From NCBI RefSeq assembly GCF_030463565.1, contig NC_134662.1, positions 4,255,001 through 4,319,000 of the forward strand: a stretch of 64,000 nt of DNA, in the 5' to 3' direction. Under the pieces are notes generated by a model. It was not told the DNA's origin and ran no database searches. It worked only from the letters and a program-made list of their open reading frames with translations. This document shows positions 22,524-36,375 of this stretch, piece after piece (the first letter of the stretch is position 1; each line of letters begins with the position of its first letter). The position numbers were made by a program, and so were the translations under genes. Origin of the DNA: Pelecanus crispus. Taxonomy: Eukaryota; Chordata; Aves; Pelecaniformes; Pelecanidae.

Positions 22524-25500
22524 TTGCACTGGTGCTTTCGCTGCTCTCCCTCCTGCCCGACCTACGGGTTTTTTTTTCCACCACCCGCGCGGCCCCGTGC
22601 CCGCTGCGGGCTGACGCTGGCCGGGGAGGGCGAGGGCAGACCCTCCTTCGGCAGGGCAGCGTGGGGGTTCGGGGGGCAGCGGCAGGGAGCCCCGCTCTCG
22701 GCTCTGCCACGCGTTGGAGCGGGGCAGGGGGTGCTGGGAGAGCAGCGAGGGAGAGGGGAGACCCCCGCGGGTGTTTGCACCCCTGCTCCCAGCCGTACCC
22801 CACACACCCATCCATACCCTGCGCACCCAGCCGTACCCCCGCCCCATCCCAGCCACGCACCCGCAGCCCCCCGACCCTTAGGAGGGGTCTGGTTTGAATC
22901 TGCCCCATCCTGCGGAGGGTTGAATTCGGTGGGGCTGGCGGAGAACCCCCACGCGTTGTCCGTCCCCCCCCCCCCCCCAGACGCCAGCTCCCCGCAGCCC
23001 GTTCCCCCCGCGCTGGCTCCCCGGCTGCGGTGCCCCCCGCTTTGTCCGCGGAGCTGCCTGCGCCGAACAATAGCGGATCCCCCCTCGGCAGCCCCCCGCC
23101 GCACGCCAGCACCCCTCGGGGGCCCTGCCAGCCACACAGGGACAAGGGGCTGCCAGGGGGTGGGTGAAAGCCAGGGAGGGGGCTGCAGAAATGCTGTTAA
23201 AAATGAAATGTCCCCCCCCCACCTCCCCATACACCCCCCCTGCGCAGCTGGAAGGAGATTACCCAGCAGCTGGGAGGGAATTAAGCAGCATTGCATGTGC
23301 TCGTTTGCTGGGCTTTTAAAAGGAGCCGGGGAGGGGGCTGCACCCCCAGGAAGGGTTGGATTCTGTCCTGGGTGGTTCCTGGTGGTCCCTGCTGCTCCGG
23401 GGGTGTGGGGGCCGGGGCAGTGCCACGCGGTGCTGGACCCCGGCTCGGTCCCATCCTCCATCTCGCCGCGTTGGGAAGCAGGTCACGTCCGGCTCCCAGC
23501 GATGCTGGGGGAGAAGGCGGCTTTCCGGGGCAGCGCCGGGCTGTTTAATTAGCAGCCGGCTGCAGCTTTCCAGCGCTCTGGGGGCTCTGGCAGCAGGGCC
23601 GGCCTCGGGGAGGATTTCCAGCGCGGAGTGGGGCCATGTACCGGTGCCATCCCTGGGATGGGGCAGTGGGGAGCTCGGCTCGGGAGTGCTGCAGCCCCTC
23701 GCTCCCCCTCAGCTCACCTTGATGGAGGCTGATCGTGCCCGTCTCCTCCCCAGCAGCGATACGGGGAGGGCTGCGGGGGGAGGAAGGGGCTCCTGTGCAG
23801 GTTTGCCCAAGGGAGCGGACCGGGGTGGCCCCGGGGGTGGTGGGACGCTGGGATGGGCGTCGCGGCTCCTTGCGGAAGCGTGAGGCCGGTGGGATGCCAG
23901 GCGTTTCGGCTGCTCCGGCAAGGGCATCGCCGTGCGCCACGGAGGGCTGGGGGTACGCTCCGACCCCCGCTGCGGCCCCGGGACCCCGCTGCCCTATTGC
24001 GAGCCCCCAGCCCCGTTATCCGCCTGCGTGGGGAAGCCCCCACCTCGCCCGGGGGGCAGGCAGGCCCCGGGGATCGGCCCTCGGAAGGAGCCTCCCCTCC
24101 TGCCAGGCGCCAGCGGCGGGGAGCGTGGCTGCACCAAGCGCCGGCTTTAGCACCGAGGTCATGGCTCAGTGGGGCAAGGGGACGCAGGCGGGCAAGGGGG
24201 GCACTGGGGCTGGGCAGGGGCTCGCCCGCGGACCCCTCCGTCGTGCCTCGCGTGGGGCAGGTTCCCCTCCTGCTCCGGGGCTGGTTGGGCCCCCGGCACT
24301 GGGCTCATTTGATGGCATGAGTTCAGGGGTGAAGCAGGATGGGGCGATCACTGCAAAGACAAAGGATGCTGGGGGCTGCCCCGCTCCCCCAAAAAGCTCC
24401 TCGCTCCAGGAATCGCTCCCCCAGCCCGGGGTGGCCGTGCTGGGCTGGCAGCAGCCCGTGCGATGCCAAAATCCGGCCTTTCCCTGCAAACGCACGGCTC
24501 CCCGGGCAGGCGTGGTGCTGCTGGAGGCAGAGACGTTGCCTCTACCTGCCTTTGCCCGGATCAGCGCGTGGGGGAACTTTCCCGACTCGTTTCCCTGCCT
24601 TAAGAGGGGGGGGGGGGGGGAAAGGGGAAAGCTGCACGAGTTGGAGCTTCACGAGAGGCAGCGTGGGGAGAAAGTGACCCAGACAGCCAAGAATTTGCTC
24701 CGCTGTCGTTTCTCATTCCTCCTCTGCAGCGTGGCGGGCGCGGAGGGCTCGGGGAGAGGTTGGGTTACAGCCTGGCCGCTGCTGCCGGCGGAGCGGGGAG
24801 GCACCGAAGGGGGACGGTGCAGGATGAGCTCATGCGAGGGCGCGAGAACCTTCTGGGCAGGCAGAAACGTTGATGCTGCAGTTCAGGGGTTTCTGCAATC
24901 GTGGCTGTTCCCGCAGCATCCCGGCTCGCTCCGGCGCGCCGCTCCTTGTGTCAATAGCAATAAAGCCGCTCAGGAGGGGCTGCGCTTCTCTGCAGGTCTC
25001 AAGGTGATTTACATTCGCTCGCCCTCGCAGGCAGGGAAATGGCAGCACACGGGGACTTGCTGACGAGCAAAGAGGGGGGGGCACCGGGTGTCCTGGGGAG
25101 CCCTGGCGCGGGGAGCGGGACCAAAAGCCACCCTGCACGGGCCTGGGGGGGTACAAGACCACCCCACCAGCCCCGCTGCAAATCGTGGCAGCAAACAGCA
25201 GCGTGGCAGCAGTGCCGCCCGGTCCCTGCAGCGCGGGTGAGCGCACGGAGGGGGCCAAGGGGTGTGGAAAAGCTCCGGTTTCCTCCAGCACCCAGGCTGG
25301 CAAACCTCGGTGCGTATTTCATCCCTTGCTGGGGAGAGAGATCCGGTGTTCCTGGCAGGTTTTTTTTTTTTTCTCCCTACAGTCCGTGGATAAAAACCTT
25401 CCTGCGTCCCCAGCCCTCTTTGTCCTGCAAGGTCACTCAGTGTTTGCACGGTGGAAGTTTGTTTATTGTGTCCTTGGGTAGCATCTCCTGACCTTAAGAA

Positions 25501-27777
25501 CTCCTATGCTGCAAATACTCTTAGATGATGATTAATGAGAGCTTATATAACCGAGATGAGTCCTTAATACAGCTGGTAGGTTGACAGGAGTGAAGGTGGG
25601 AGAGAGAAACGTGTGTCTCTGCTGCTGCTTTTTCCATACCAGAAGTCGCTGCGTTTTGCACAGGGGGACCCTGGCAGGTGCAGATGTGGGGGGGCCGGGG
25701 CGAGATCCCACCTATGGACCCCGGCCGTGCCCTGCTAGAAGGGGCAGCAGCCAGGGCAGACCCCCGCCTGGATTTTCCGGGCAGACCAGGATCCCGTGGG
25801 TGCGAGCAGCCGGTGCTGCTGCACCAAACCAAGTCGCCCACGGTACAGCCCCGCTCTCCGGCGCAGCAGAGCCGGGAGGTGAAAGGTTTTATGCCGGTAA
25901 AGCATCGCTGCGTAACCAGCGGCTGTTAACGTCAGCGCTGACGCCTGCAAGCTGGTAACGCTGGAAGAAAAGGGTACAAATCCCACTGCAAATGCCCAGG
26001 CGGGTTGACGGGGCTCCCGCCGGAGCCACGGTGTGCCGCGGCGCAGCCGGCCTCTGGTGACGGCAGCCTGCGGAGGGGAGCGGGGCACGGCCCCGGCATG
26101 GAGAGGTGCAGGCTCCGCGGAAAGCCTGGCCTCTTCCAGATGTTCCTGAGGGCCCTAAAGAGGAGCTGAAAACTGCAGCCACCGCAGAAGCAAATGACAA
26201 GAGGCGGTGTGCGTCGGCCCCCGAAAGCCCGGGGGCACGATGAAGGGAGGCTGAGCTGCGCGCTCCGCGGGCCCTGAGGCGCTGGCTGATCCGAGGCTGT
26301 TCTCGCAGCGTGGAGCTGTTAGCGGCACGAGGTTTTGCCACTCGGCAAAACCAACCGCTCGGAGCGAAGCGCGAATCCCTGCCTGGACGCTGGTGTCAGA
26401 CCCCGAGGCCCGTTTGCTTTGCGAGCTGTGAGGCGTCAGCCGAGCGTCCCCAGCGTGCATCAGGGCCGGGGCCGCGCGGGCACCGTCTTGGCTCTGCAGG
26501 TGGTCGGCATCCGGACGGATCCTCGGCACGGGCGAACAGCGGCACGGCTTGTGAAGACGGGGCACGGCCTTTGCTGTTGTGCACCCCAAAAGAGGTCTCG
26601 CAATTTTTCAGGTGTGACACGGCACCTGTGTTCAGTTGTTTCTAAATTTCAGCTCCATTTGGGCAGGTATCGATGCTGTGACAACAGAGGATTTAGTTTT
26701 CCATAATCTGGCTGAGAAGCGCAGCATCGGGCCCTGATAAAACTGCTTCTTAGAGCCAATCCATTTACATTGTTGCCTTGGTTACCACGTGCTATTTTCA
26801 CCATCTTCCGAACCTCAGCCTGGGTGCACCAGCATCCCCAGCCCCGAATCGCCTCCCCGGAGGCATGGAGCATCGTGCAGGGACTCTGTCCCAAGACTGG
26901 ATTTCCGTGGTCCAGGGGTGCTGCATTCTGGGCTTTGGCTCTCACCATCCTTTGCCAGGGACAGGTCCTGTTCCCCTGAGCCGGTCGGGGTCCTGTTTGT
27001 GTCCCTTCCTCCTCCCGGGGCACCTGGACAGCCCGACGCAACGGGAACCGGCTCTGCCCTTCGGTGAGACCTTTCCGAAGGAGCTGCGTGGGGCTGATCG
27101 CTCCGAGCTGGGCTGTTCCTCCTCTCAACCCTGGCAGCTCTTGCAGACGTATCCCCTTAGCCCCTCGGCATGGGGTCCGCTTTCCCCATCGCCAGTCCCA
27201 AACTGGTGAGCTACCGAGGAGCAGCAGCCGGGGCTGTCCCTCCCGCAGGCGATGCTTTCTGCAGCTCCGCGGTGCTGCTGGCTCCTGGATCCTGTCTGCA
27301 GGCTGGCCTCCTCCTGCCACGTGTGGGTACCTACCCGCGTGTGAAGCGTGTGCTGCTCTAAAACGGGGGTGAGACCATTCCGAACCCAGCTCTGGGTTCA
27401 TTCTTTGCCGCTGTAAGCGACAGGGATGGAGCGATGGAGAACTGGGGCCCTGGGGACGGGGTGGTCACTATGCAAAGGCGTAGTCAGAGAAGATGGGAGG
27501 ATGCACAAGACGGAGATAAAGCCGGGAATGGCGGAGGCTGAGCTCTCGCCAGGGTGGATTTGAAACTGAACTCGTTTCCTAATATTCAGCTTTGGGTATC
27601 CCCACGCTGCTGTAACCCCCGCCACCGCCTTACGGCAATTATGTGCCAACCTGGATTTCATGCAGCTTTTTGCAAGCCTTGCTCTGGATCTGATCGCTTC
27701 GCTCACTGTGGCTTTGTCCTACAACTTGGTAAATCCTGGTCACAGTAACTCACAGAGGAAAATGCAGCAGCAACGCT

Positions 27778-27840
27778 TCTTGCCATGGCAACGGCATGAT
27801 TGCGTCAGGGCTTTTTTTTTTTTTTTTTTTTTTTTTTTTT
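27778..27840 (+). repeat. T29 tract next to an X-box-like motif
   Basis: CTTGCCATGGCAAC (27778-27791) matches the X-box consensus except at the first base. It is followed by an uninterrupted run of 29 T (27812-27840). A reverse-oriented poly(A) tail of an old retrocopy was considered for the T tract, but nothing recognisable lies beyond it. Confidence 0.4.
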
Positions 27841-29177
27841 CCAAACTGCAAAGCTGGATAAGCAACTCCCTCAGGGAAAGTAGTAAGAGAGAAGGGAACA
27901 TTATTTCCCTGTGGGCTTTGGGACTGCCAGTTCCCAAATTCAAAACCAGCTCAGTATTTCACTCCTTGCTTCTGGGTCCAAGGCTGGCAATGAGACCGTG
28001 CACGGTCACGCAGGGCAGACTTGCTGGGGACAGAAAAGGGTCAGGGGAGAGACCCTCCCGTGCAGGGAACGGCTCTGCGCGCTCTCCCCACGCTGCACGC
28101 AGCCGGCCGCGGAAGCCGCTCTGCTCTGCAGCGTCAGCCGACCTTGCAGGGGAGATGGAGGGAGCGGCACGTTTGGTGAGGGACGGGATGGAGGCCCGAG
28201 GGGACCCCTGGTTCGGTCCAGCCTCGCGTTCCCTCTTTCCCTGCAATCCCAGCAAAAACAAAGAGAGAGGAAGCGGCTCTTCCGCCAGCGCGGTTTGTGC
28301 TGGCGCGCTCTGCGGCGGCAGCTGGGCGGCCATGCTCGCCCCCGCCGCCCCCTCCAGCTGCTGCCGCGTTTGCAGGAAGGGTGGTCCCGGGCGCTTTGCT
28401 TAGGCTTAGGGGGAGGAACGCGACGCCGGAGCGCGGAGCAAATGTGGGCTACGTGGATGTTTTCGTTCCCTCCGTGCTCCTGCTGTCAGGGAGCCTGTGC
28501 AAGCCACAGCCCGGAGAGCAGACCATGAGACGACCAGCGCTGTTGCAAGGCACTTGGGTGCCCGTCCGTCCCTGCCCGCTGCGTCCGTGCTCCTTCCCAC
28601 CCCGCTCTTCCCCCAGCCCTCCCGGGAGCTCCGCTCCCCAGCCCTCGCCCGAGGCACGGGGCTGCTCTGGGGTTTGGAAACCTCATCAGAGCGGTGCCCG
28701 GGGCAGATGCCTCTGCTCTGCCCTTGGCTCCCAGCTCAGCCTCCCGAGCAGGTGCCAGGGCTGCCGAGCAGGTTCGGACTCGGCTGCTGCGTGGCTCCGG
28801 GCAAACGCCAAATTGCTGCGTGCCGTGGAAAAGGGCCGTGAGCGCAGGGGACTGGAAAAAGGTCCCCGCAAACACAGACAGTAAGTGTTGCTCAGCAGGG
28901 ACCCCCCCCCAAAGAAACCCACGGCGCTGCGGGAAGGGCTGCTTGGCTGCAGGATGCACCCGAGGCAAAATTCCCTTGGAGGCAAGAGCGAGGTTTGTAT
29001 AGATCTGGGAACCGCAATAAAGGCATGGGCAGGAGGGCAGGCCTTCAGCACATCTCCTTGTATCGGTGCTCCCCGAACGTATTTCCATGCAGCACCAAAC
29101 GCTGATCCGCTGCTGGAAGTGGACTCTTTCAGGAAATAAGTATTTTCATTTATCTGATGTTCGGTACTATAATCTCT

Positions 29178-29305
29178 GTCACTGGAGGTTTTAAAAAAAT
29201 AGGCGAGACAGACAACATCTGCCAGGCATGAGGTTGCTTGATTCAACAGACAAGATGATCCCCGAGATCCCTCCAGCCTCTTCTGATTTACTATTTAACG
29301 ACGCT
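29178..29305 (+). mobile_element. Old CR1 LINE 3'-end fragment
   Basis: The segment carries the layout of an ancient CR1 3' terminus. It reads CACTGGAGGTTTTAAAAA, then AGACAGACAACATCTGCCAG, then GATGATCCCCGAGATCCCTC and CAGCCTCTTCTGATTTAC. It is strongly diverged, so the family call rests on the order of several recognisable words. CR1 is the dominant LINE of birds and other sauropsids. Confidence 0.5.
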
Positions 29306-30659
29306 TGCACACCGCAGCCCGCACGTATGAAGACACGGGCTCCCGCTTCGAAGAGCGCGCCGTTCCAGACGGCTATTTGCGGTCCTTGACGAAGCGCCGG
29401 CGCTTTCACCATATTAGGTCACTGCAGCCGCAGTCCCTGCTCACAGACAGCTACAGGTGATTGAAAATGGGCTTCGGCCAGAGAAAACAAACACAAACGA
29501 TGATGCTCAGCTCTAAAATTCCCACAGGGGGGGTATTCGGGCGGCCGGCCCGCCGGCAGGAACGGCACAAAGTTAACTCTGCCTGCTCTTTCCCGGGCAT
29601 CGTGTGCTTTGGGACCCTCCGGCCGGGGGCTGCGTCGGTGCCAGCCAGTGCTGCAGGAAGGTTTGCTCTAGTGACATAAATCACGCGCGTGAACGTCTGA
29701 TTGCTTAACTAACAGCCTGCGAAATCTGCCGAGTTACCTGCTGGGCTACTCCCCAGCGCTGGTTTGAGCCCTGCGTTTGAGCCGTCCCCGTACCAAGCCC
29801 GTCGCAGAGCCCCTCGGGCAGGGCAGGAACCCCTGCCTGCTGCAGCTGCCGGTTTGCAGGCTGAAGCGACGTGGGCTGCGGCTAACGCCCTGGATCAGGC
29901 GGGGAGGAATAGGCAGATCTGGAGCACGCGAAACCTCCCGAGAGCTGCAGAACTGGGACGGGAGCAGAGGCAGCGGGGGCCATCTCTATTCGGCCTGGCG
30001 CTCACCTTGTTCCACAGAGCGACTCCGTCGGTGTCAAAGGCAAGGCATCAGCGCACACCCAAATGAGACCGAAATCCCGCTTTTGGGGACAAATCTGGGC
30101 AGAGCTGCGATTGCCATTCGCTGTCGCAGGAGCTACACTGCTCCTTTTGTCCTGCTGGGAGTAAAATTCCCCTGAAGCAGCACAGGAAGGTTAACAGTGC
30201 TATTTTCACAGCACCCGACCTGTGCTGGCTTTGCATGAGGAGTTAAAAAAACCGATTAAAACCGCTGTTTGTCCCTTAACGTTTGCAGTACCGACCGTCT
30301 CGGGAACAGGCCGGCGGCGCGGCGCTGCTCCTCCCCTCCAGCATCCCAGCGCGGCCGTCCTTGCCGTCGCTCGTGCCGCTTGGAAAATGGCTCCGCGCGT
30401 CAAGGTCACTTTATCTGCCCTCATCATGGACCAGAAATGCTCACGTTAACGCATCTCTAATTTAATCAAAATGCCGTGCCGGGGACGCGAGCTTGGGGCC
30501 GGGCTCTCTTTTTCCCTCTTGAAGGGCAAAAATTGATTTGCAAGTCTTAACAGCAGACAAGCCTCCTCGCTCCTCCAGGCTGTGACCGGCGCGCTGATGG
30601 ACCACGCAGCCCCCTGCAAAATTAGGTAGAATTGAAAAAATAGCCCAGGCTTATTCAAT

Positions 30660-30930
30660 AAGTCAAACCCAGAGTTTAAAGTTAAAATACCCTCCTCAAA
30701 TCAGGCAACAATTTTTTCATTTGCATAAAATATTGTACTACTTTATCCTAGTATTCACAGTTTCATCCTGTTTTTAACTATTGCTCTAGCATTTCCCTAC
30801 CGTTGAACCTTTTTTTCTCCTTTGACTACAAAGCGTATCAGATACACTTAATTACCGACAGGTTGTATATATAACGTATATTATTATCATTATTCAATGT
30901 TGTCCATTTGCTCACAGGACTGGAAAGTTA
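30660..30930. other. AT-rich island, candidate conserved non-coding element
   Basis: About 270 bp of strongly AT-rich DNA contains TTTGCATAAAATATT and TATATAACGTATATTATTATC. It lies in a much more GC-rich neighbourhood and has no ORF. It looks like regulatory or conserved non-coding sequence 2.3 kb upstream of CIRBP, but I cannot test conservation. Confidence 0.25.
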
Positions 30931-32693
30931 GCTTGTTTTTTCACAGTTTTGCCAGTAAGAGAATACTACTACTACTAGGTGGGTGCCTCGTCGATACTGG
31001 GTTTTTTTACGTGCTTCCGAGCACTTTGGCAGCGTGACGCTGCGGCGCGCCGTCCCTGCACGCTTGGCAAAGCTGCCGATGCCGTAGCACCGTAACACAA
31101 AACCCGCAGGCAGCGTGCCATTGCGAGAGCCGCGCTGAGGAGTAACGAAACACCTATTTTTGTGTGTACAACAGCTGAGATTCGGGCAGAGTGCAATACT
31201 GAGATTCCTCTGCATCTCATAATTACTATACGCCCCTGTGTACAAAACAACCCTTTTCTTGTAGATCCCAAAAGGTGTAATAACAAATCGGAGAGGAAAA
31301 GCCCAATTTCCTTACTCTGTGAGGCAGCGGATGGGTACTCGCTGCTTTTACAGAACAAGCGGGCAGAAGGTTTCTTCGCGTCTCACTGCGGTTTCTTTTC
31401 ACTCCGTCTCGGCGCTCAGGCAATCCATCGCTCTAGCTGCCAACAAACAGCCCCGATTCAAATAACTCCGGCGTTAACTGTCCTGTGCGCCCCTGCTCCG
31501 ACCAGGAACACGAAGCGCTACAGAGCAGCAGCGCTACGGAGGTGACGGGAGGGAAGGAGGGAGGCCGGGGGCGTGCGCACGCTCCTGCCGCTGCAAACTG
31601 CAAAGGAAATTACCGATGGCTTTCGCAGCGTGACCTCCTCTGCGAGGCAGAGCCGATGCGGCCCGGTCCGCTCTGCGGGCAGGGGGACAGACGAGGTGAC
31701 CTCCAGAAAACTGCCCTCACCTTGTTTTCTTTTCCACCCTTTCTTTCCAGCTCTTGTCTGCACGCTGCTGTCTTCCTCCTGCGCGTCTCTTCCTCTCAGC
31801 TGTTTTAAAGTACCCTTCTGCATTTTCTAGACAAGATTGTAGTTGTTTCATGAAAATCTGGAAAATTTTATTTTTAGGGCTTTTTAAACCAGGGTAGTCC
31901 CTTTGCAGAAACACGTGTTTATCGGAGAGTTTCCTCTTTCAATAACTCAGTTTTTAATGCTGAAGACATTCTTACCTTAGAAAAACCCTAGGGTGGGCTT
32001 TTAAACATTTCAGTCAAACCAGGCTGAGCAAAGTCCTTTTATTAGTATTTTTTTCAAACAAACCCGTTTATACTTTGGAACCAGCGATGGGGCTGCGTTG
32101 TGCCGCGCTCTCCCAAGCATGTGTGGGGGTGCGGAGGCACCAGCCCAACACTTCAAAGGAGGAGGCTGCCTCGCTGTAGGGATTATCCACCCTGCCCTGC
32201 CCCAGGAGACGGGGAAGGCGGAATTGCTGCATAACCCTGCGGGGCAGGGAGAGGAGGGCGGCCTCCCGGGGGGCTCTGGGAGCAGCGTGCTGGCTGGGAA
32301 GGCCGTGGGCACCTGGGGGTGATGAAGATGCGACCCTGGGCCTGCCAGGGACGAGGGGACCTACCGCCATGCCACGGAGCCATGCTCTGGCAGCGAGCGC
32401 CGAGCCCTAGGGAGACAGGCAGGGCCTCTGCGGGGTGCGGGGCCCCAGCCCTGATGCTCCCGGGACAGCCCCCCCCCCGCTGCCTCCCTCAGAGGAGGGG
32501 AGAAAGGAGGCGGCAGGGCCCTGAGGGACGGGCAGGCCGCACCTGGGGGGCACGCTGGGCAGCGGAGCGGGCCTGCCCGGCGCGGGCGGAACGCGGCGGG
32601 AGGGCGGCCCGGGAGGAGGGGGGAGATTGAGGCCAGGGCCAGGGCCAGGGCCAGGAGCGGGCCGTGGCCGGCGGCGGGCAGCGCTCGCCACCC

Positions 32694-32704
32694 AAGATGG
32701 CGGC
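32694..32704 (+). promoter_or_regulatory. YY1 motif upstream of CIRBP
   Basis: AAGATGGCGGC is the textbook YY1 site and often lies at or just downstream of housekeeping transcription starts. It may indicate an upstream start for CIRBP or a separate transcript. The ATG here opens a 100-codon Pro/Arg-rich frame that I do not believe is coding. Confidence 0.4.
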
Positions 32705-32819
32705 GGCCCCCGCGGGTGGCCCCTTTGTCTGCCGCCGCCGCATTGCCGCGAAGGGCGCGAAACTGGGGCAGCGCGGGCACGCCCCCTTCGGCGTGCCGGG
32801 GGCGGGGCTAGGACGAGCC

Positions 32820-33164
32820 TCGGCCAATCAGCTGCCTCCACTTCCTTCCTCCTCACAGGGGCTCTCCCGGCCAACGGCCTCCGCGCTCCCGACCAATCCG
32901 CGCCGCCCTCCGCGCCCCGCCCCCGCGTGGGAGGAGGGGCGGGGGGGAACGCGGCCGTTTTGTTTTCGCTCCCTCCTCCCCTCGGCCCCCGGCGGGGCTC
33001 ATGAATATTAACAACATCCGGCCCAATCAGGTGGCGCAGCGGCGGCAGCGCTTTGGTGGCGTCAGTCGCCCCGCCTTGCGGTGGGGGTTAATCTGCATAT
33101 TCATCAGGTGGGCGGGGCGCAGCGCGGGCGGTTATAAGCCGCCGCCCCGCCAGCCTCGGCGTAC
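32820..33164 (+). promoter_or_regulatory. CIRBP: CIRBP promoter / CpG island
   Basis: Three CCAAT boxes on the + strand (32824-32828, 32893-32897, 33023-33027) and many GC boxes lead to a TATA-like TATAAG at 33133-33138. This predicts a start site near 33163. An inverted pair, ATGAATAT (33001-33008) and ATATTCAT (33097-33104), flanks the proximal CCAAT box; the second copy lies in TGCATATTCAT, an octamer/POU-like word. Mammalian CIRBP promoters are known to respond to mild cold; I did not see an exact copy of the reported cold-response element. Confidence 0.65.
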
Positions 33165-33216
33165 ATCGCGCTGACGCTTTGAAGTGCTGTGTGGACCCCG
33201 CACCTCCAGTGCACCG
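33163..33216 (+). other. CIRBP: CIRBP non-coding exon 1
   Basis: The exon begins about 30 bp downstream of the TATA-like element and ends at the donor CACCG|GTAAGG (GT at 33217-33218). It has no ATG. A non-coding first exon is the normal vertebrate CIRBP structure. The 5' end is an estimate. Confidence 0.6.
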
Positions 33217-33972
33217 GTAAGGCGCCCGCCGCGGTGGGCGGGCTGCGGCCGGGCTGGGCCGGGGAGGCTCGGAGCGCCAGAGCTAACGTGTCTTAGGAGC
33301 TAGAGGGCTTGCTGCCTGGGGGAGTCCGGAACGGGGTGCCCGTCCCGTCGTACCGGTGTCCGCCGCGGCTGCGGGGAGCCTGGCGGAGCTGTCGCGGCTG
33401 GCTGCCGTCGGGGGGAAGGGGCGGCGGGGGGAGTGAAATGCGCCTTCGGAAACAAAATGGCGACGGGCCTCGGCCGTGCAAAATGGCGGCGGGCGGGAGG
33501 AGGGGCGTCGGACTGCGCCTGCGCCAAGGGGGCGGGCCCAGAGGGCGGGGCGGGGGCCGGGGCCGCGGGGGGGCGCGGAGCGCGCATGCGCGCTGGGCCC
33601 CGGCAGGGTCGGGGGCGGTGGGCAATGGCGGCCGGGGGGGCCCGGGGTCGGCCTCCGGACCCGGCCTCTGCCCCGGGGCGGCCTCCGCACCCCAGCGGCG
33701 CCTGCGGCTGGGGCCGCTCTGCTGGCGTCCTGCTGCAGGCCTCATTCCCGGCTGCGGCCCCGCTTCCCGGGGGAAGGCGCTTGCTCCGGAGCCAGCCTGT
33801 AGGGTATTGTTCTGTAATACAAAGTACGCGTTCGCTGGAGTTTGAGCGTACGCGTCGTACAAGAATGTGGGGGCATTGGTGATGTTACAACCAATTGAAT
33901 CTTTCAGACGCTGCGAAAATACACAGTTATTTTTTTGGGGGGATACTGACTTCTGATATATTGATTTTGCAG
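33217..33972 (+). other. CIRBP: CIRBP intron 1 with YY1 motif cluster
   Basis: The first half is CpG-rich and carries AAAATGGCGAC (33454-33464), AAAATGGCGGC (33480-33490) and CAATGGCGGCC (33623-33633), all YY1-like. The last 180 bp is AT-rich and ends in TTGATTTTGCAG. Promoter-proximal YY1 sites inside intron 1 are common in housekeeping genes. Confidence 0.5.
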
Positions 33973-33978
33973 GTCAGA

Positions 33979-35640
<1,662 letters not shown>

Positions 35641-36375
35641 AAATCCTTCCTGACTCAAGATCGTCCTTCCAATGGCTGTATTTATAAAGATTTTTGGAGC
35701 TTCGCTGAAATCGTTATTGTGTAGTACATCTACTTGTATTTTCACTTTTGTAGTATTATCAGTTCTAATCTTGTCAAACACAGCCTGACAGCTTCTGATA
35801 TAAGATGGTCTAATTAGACTTTTCTTTAAGAAAGCTCTGCTTTCAAGTGTTTTTAATCTTTTTTGAAAGCACTTCAGATTTTATTTTATCCTTCATGATG
35901 AGCCAAGGTATTTTTTTTAAAGTTGTGAAGTTGGGGCCCCAATTCAGTTTCTTTTGAGATAGAAAGGACCTTAAATTCAATGTTCACTGGAAGCTGAACA
36001 AGCTGTGGACTTTTTTTTTTTTAAGTGCATTACCTTCGTCTTTTGTAACATTCCTTTAGTGTAGCAAGGTAGGAATGCAGCCTGGGTACAAATTGGAAGG
36101 CAAACCACCTTGATATATCTAAAGAGAAACTTGCTTGTATGTTCAACCTGCATAACGGTATTTTTACTGTTGTAATGATGTAAATTACCCAGAAATAGAC
36201 TTGCAAACTTACCATAAAAGAGGTTCTTGAAAATGTTTATTTATATTGTCCTTTTTTACTGGAAGAAATATGCATATTCCATTGATATTGTATTTGAAGT
36301 GGTAAAGGATTCTTGTATACAGTTTTCTTTGGCTTTACGAAGCCTATTAAAAGACCGTCTGAAATGAACTCTGCT
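35641..36375 (+). other. CIRBP: CIRBP 3' untranslated region
   Basis: This is an AT-rich, T-tract-rich segment from the TAA to the ATTAAA at 36346-36351. That signal is followed by AGACCGTCTGAAATG and then T/G-containing sequence. It is the likely major 3' end. Confidence 0.65.
36346..36351 (+). promoter_or_regulatory. CIRBP: Proximal poly(A) signal of CIRBP (ATTAAA)
   Basis: The common ATTAAA variant lies about 700 bases after the stop codon, a normal CIRBP 3'UTR length. Confidence 0.55.

Larger units (their letters stand above)
3456..33132. other. GC-rich MIDN-CIRBP intergenic interval
   Basis: No convincing protein-coding gene was found here. Most long open frames on both strands have Pro/Arg/Gly/Ala-rich shadow composition, no recognisable domains, and no splice-linked continuation. 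The elements that stand out are listed separately: satellite, alternating tracts, AP-1/NF-E2 motifs, X-box, G/C runs and one old CR1 fragment. The first 25 kb is extremely GC-rich. From about 25.4 kb rightward AT-rich islands become common, notably 30.66-30.93 kb and 31.8-32.06 kb. Unspliced non-coding transcripts cannot be excluded. Confidence 0.6.

Noticed and set aside
32664-33011. ATG in AAGATGGCGGC opening a 107-codon frame upstream of CIRBP
   Set aside because: The ATG is part of a YY1 motif. The translation is Pro/Arg/Ala-rich without a domain and overlaps the promoter.
33163-33972. Open frames in CIRBP intron 1 on both strands
   Set aside because: CpG-island composition and no conserved sequence. 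CIRBP translation starts in exon 2 as in other vertebrates.
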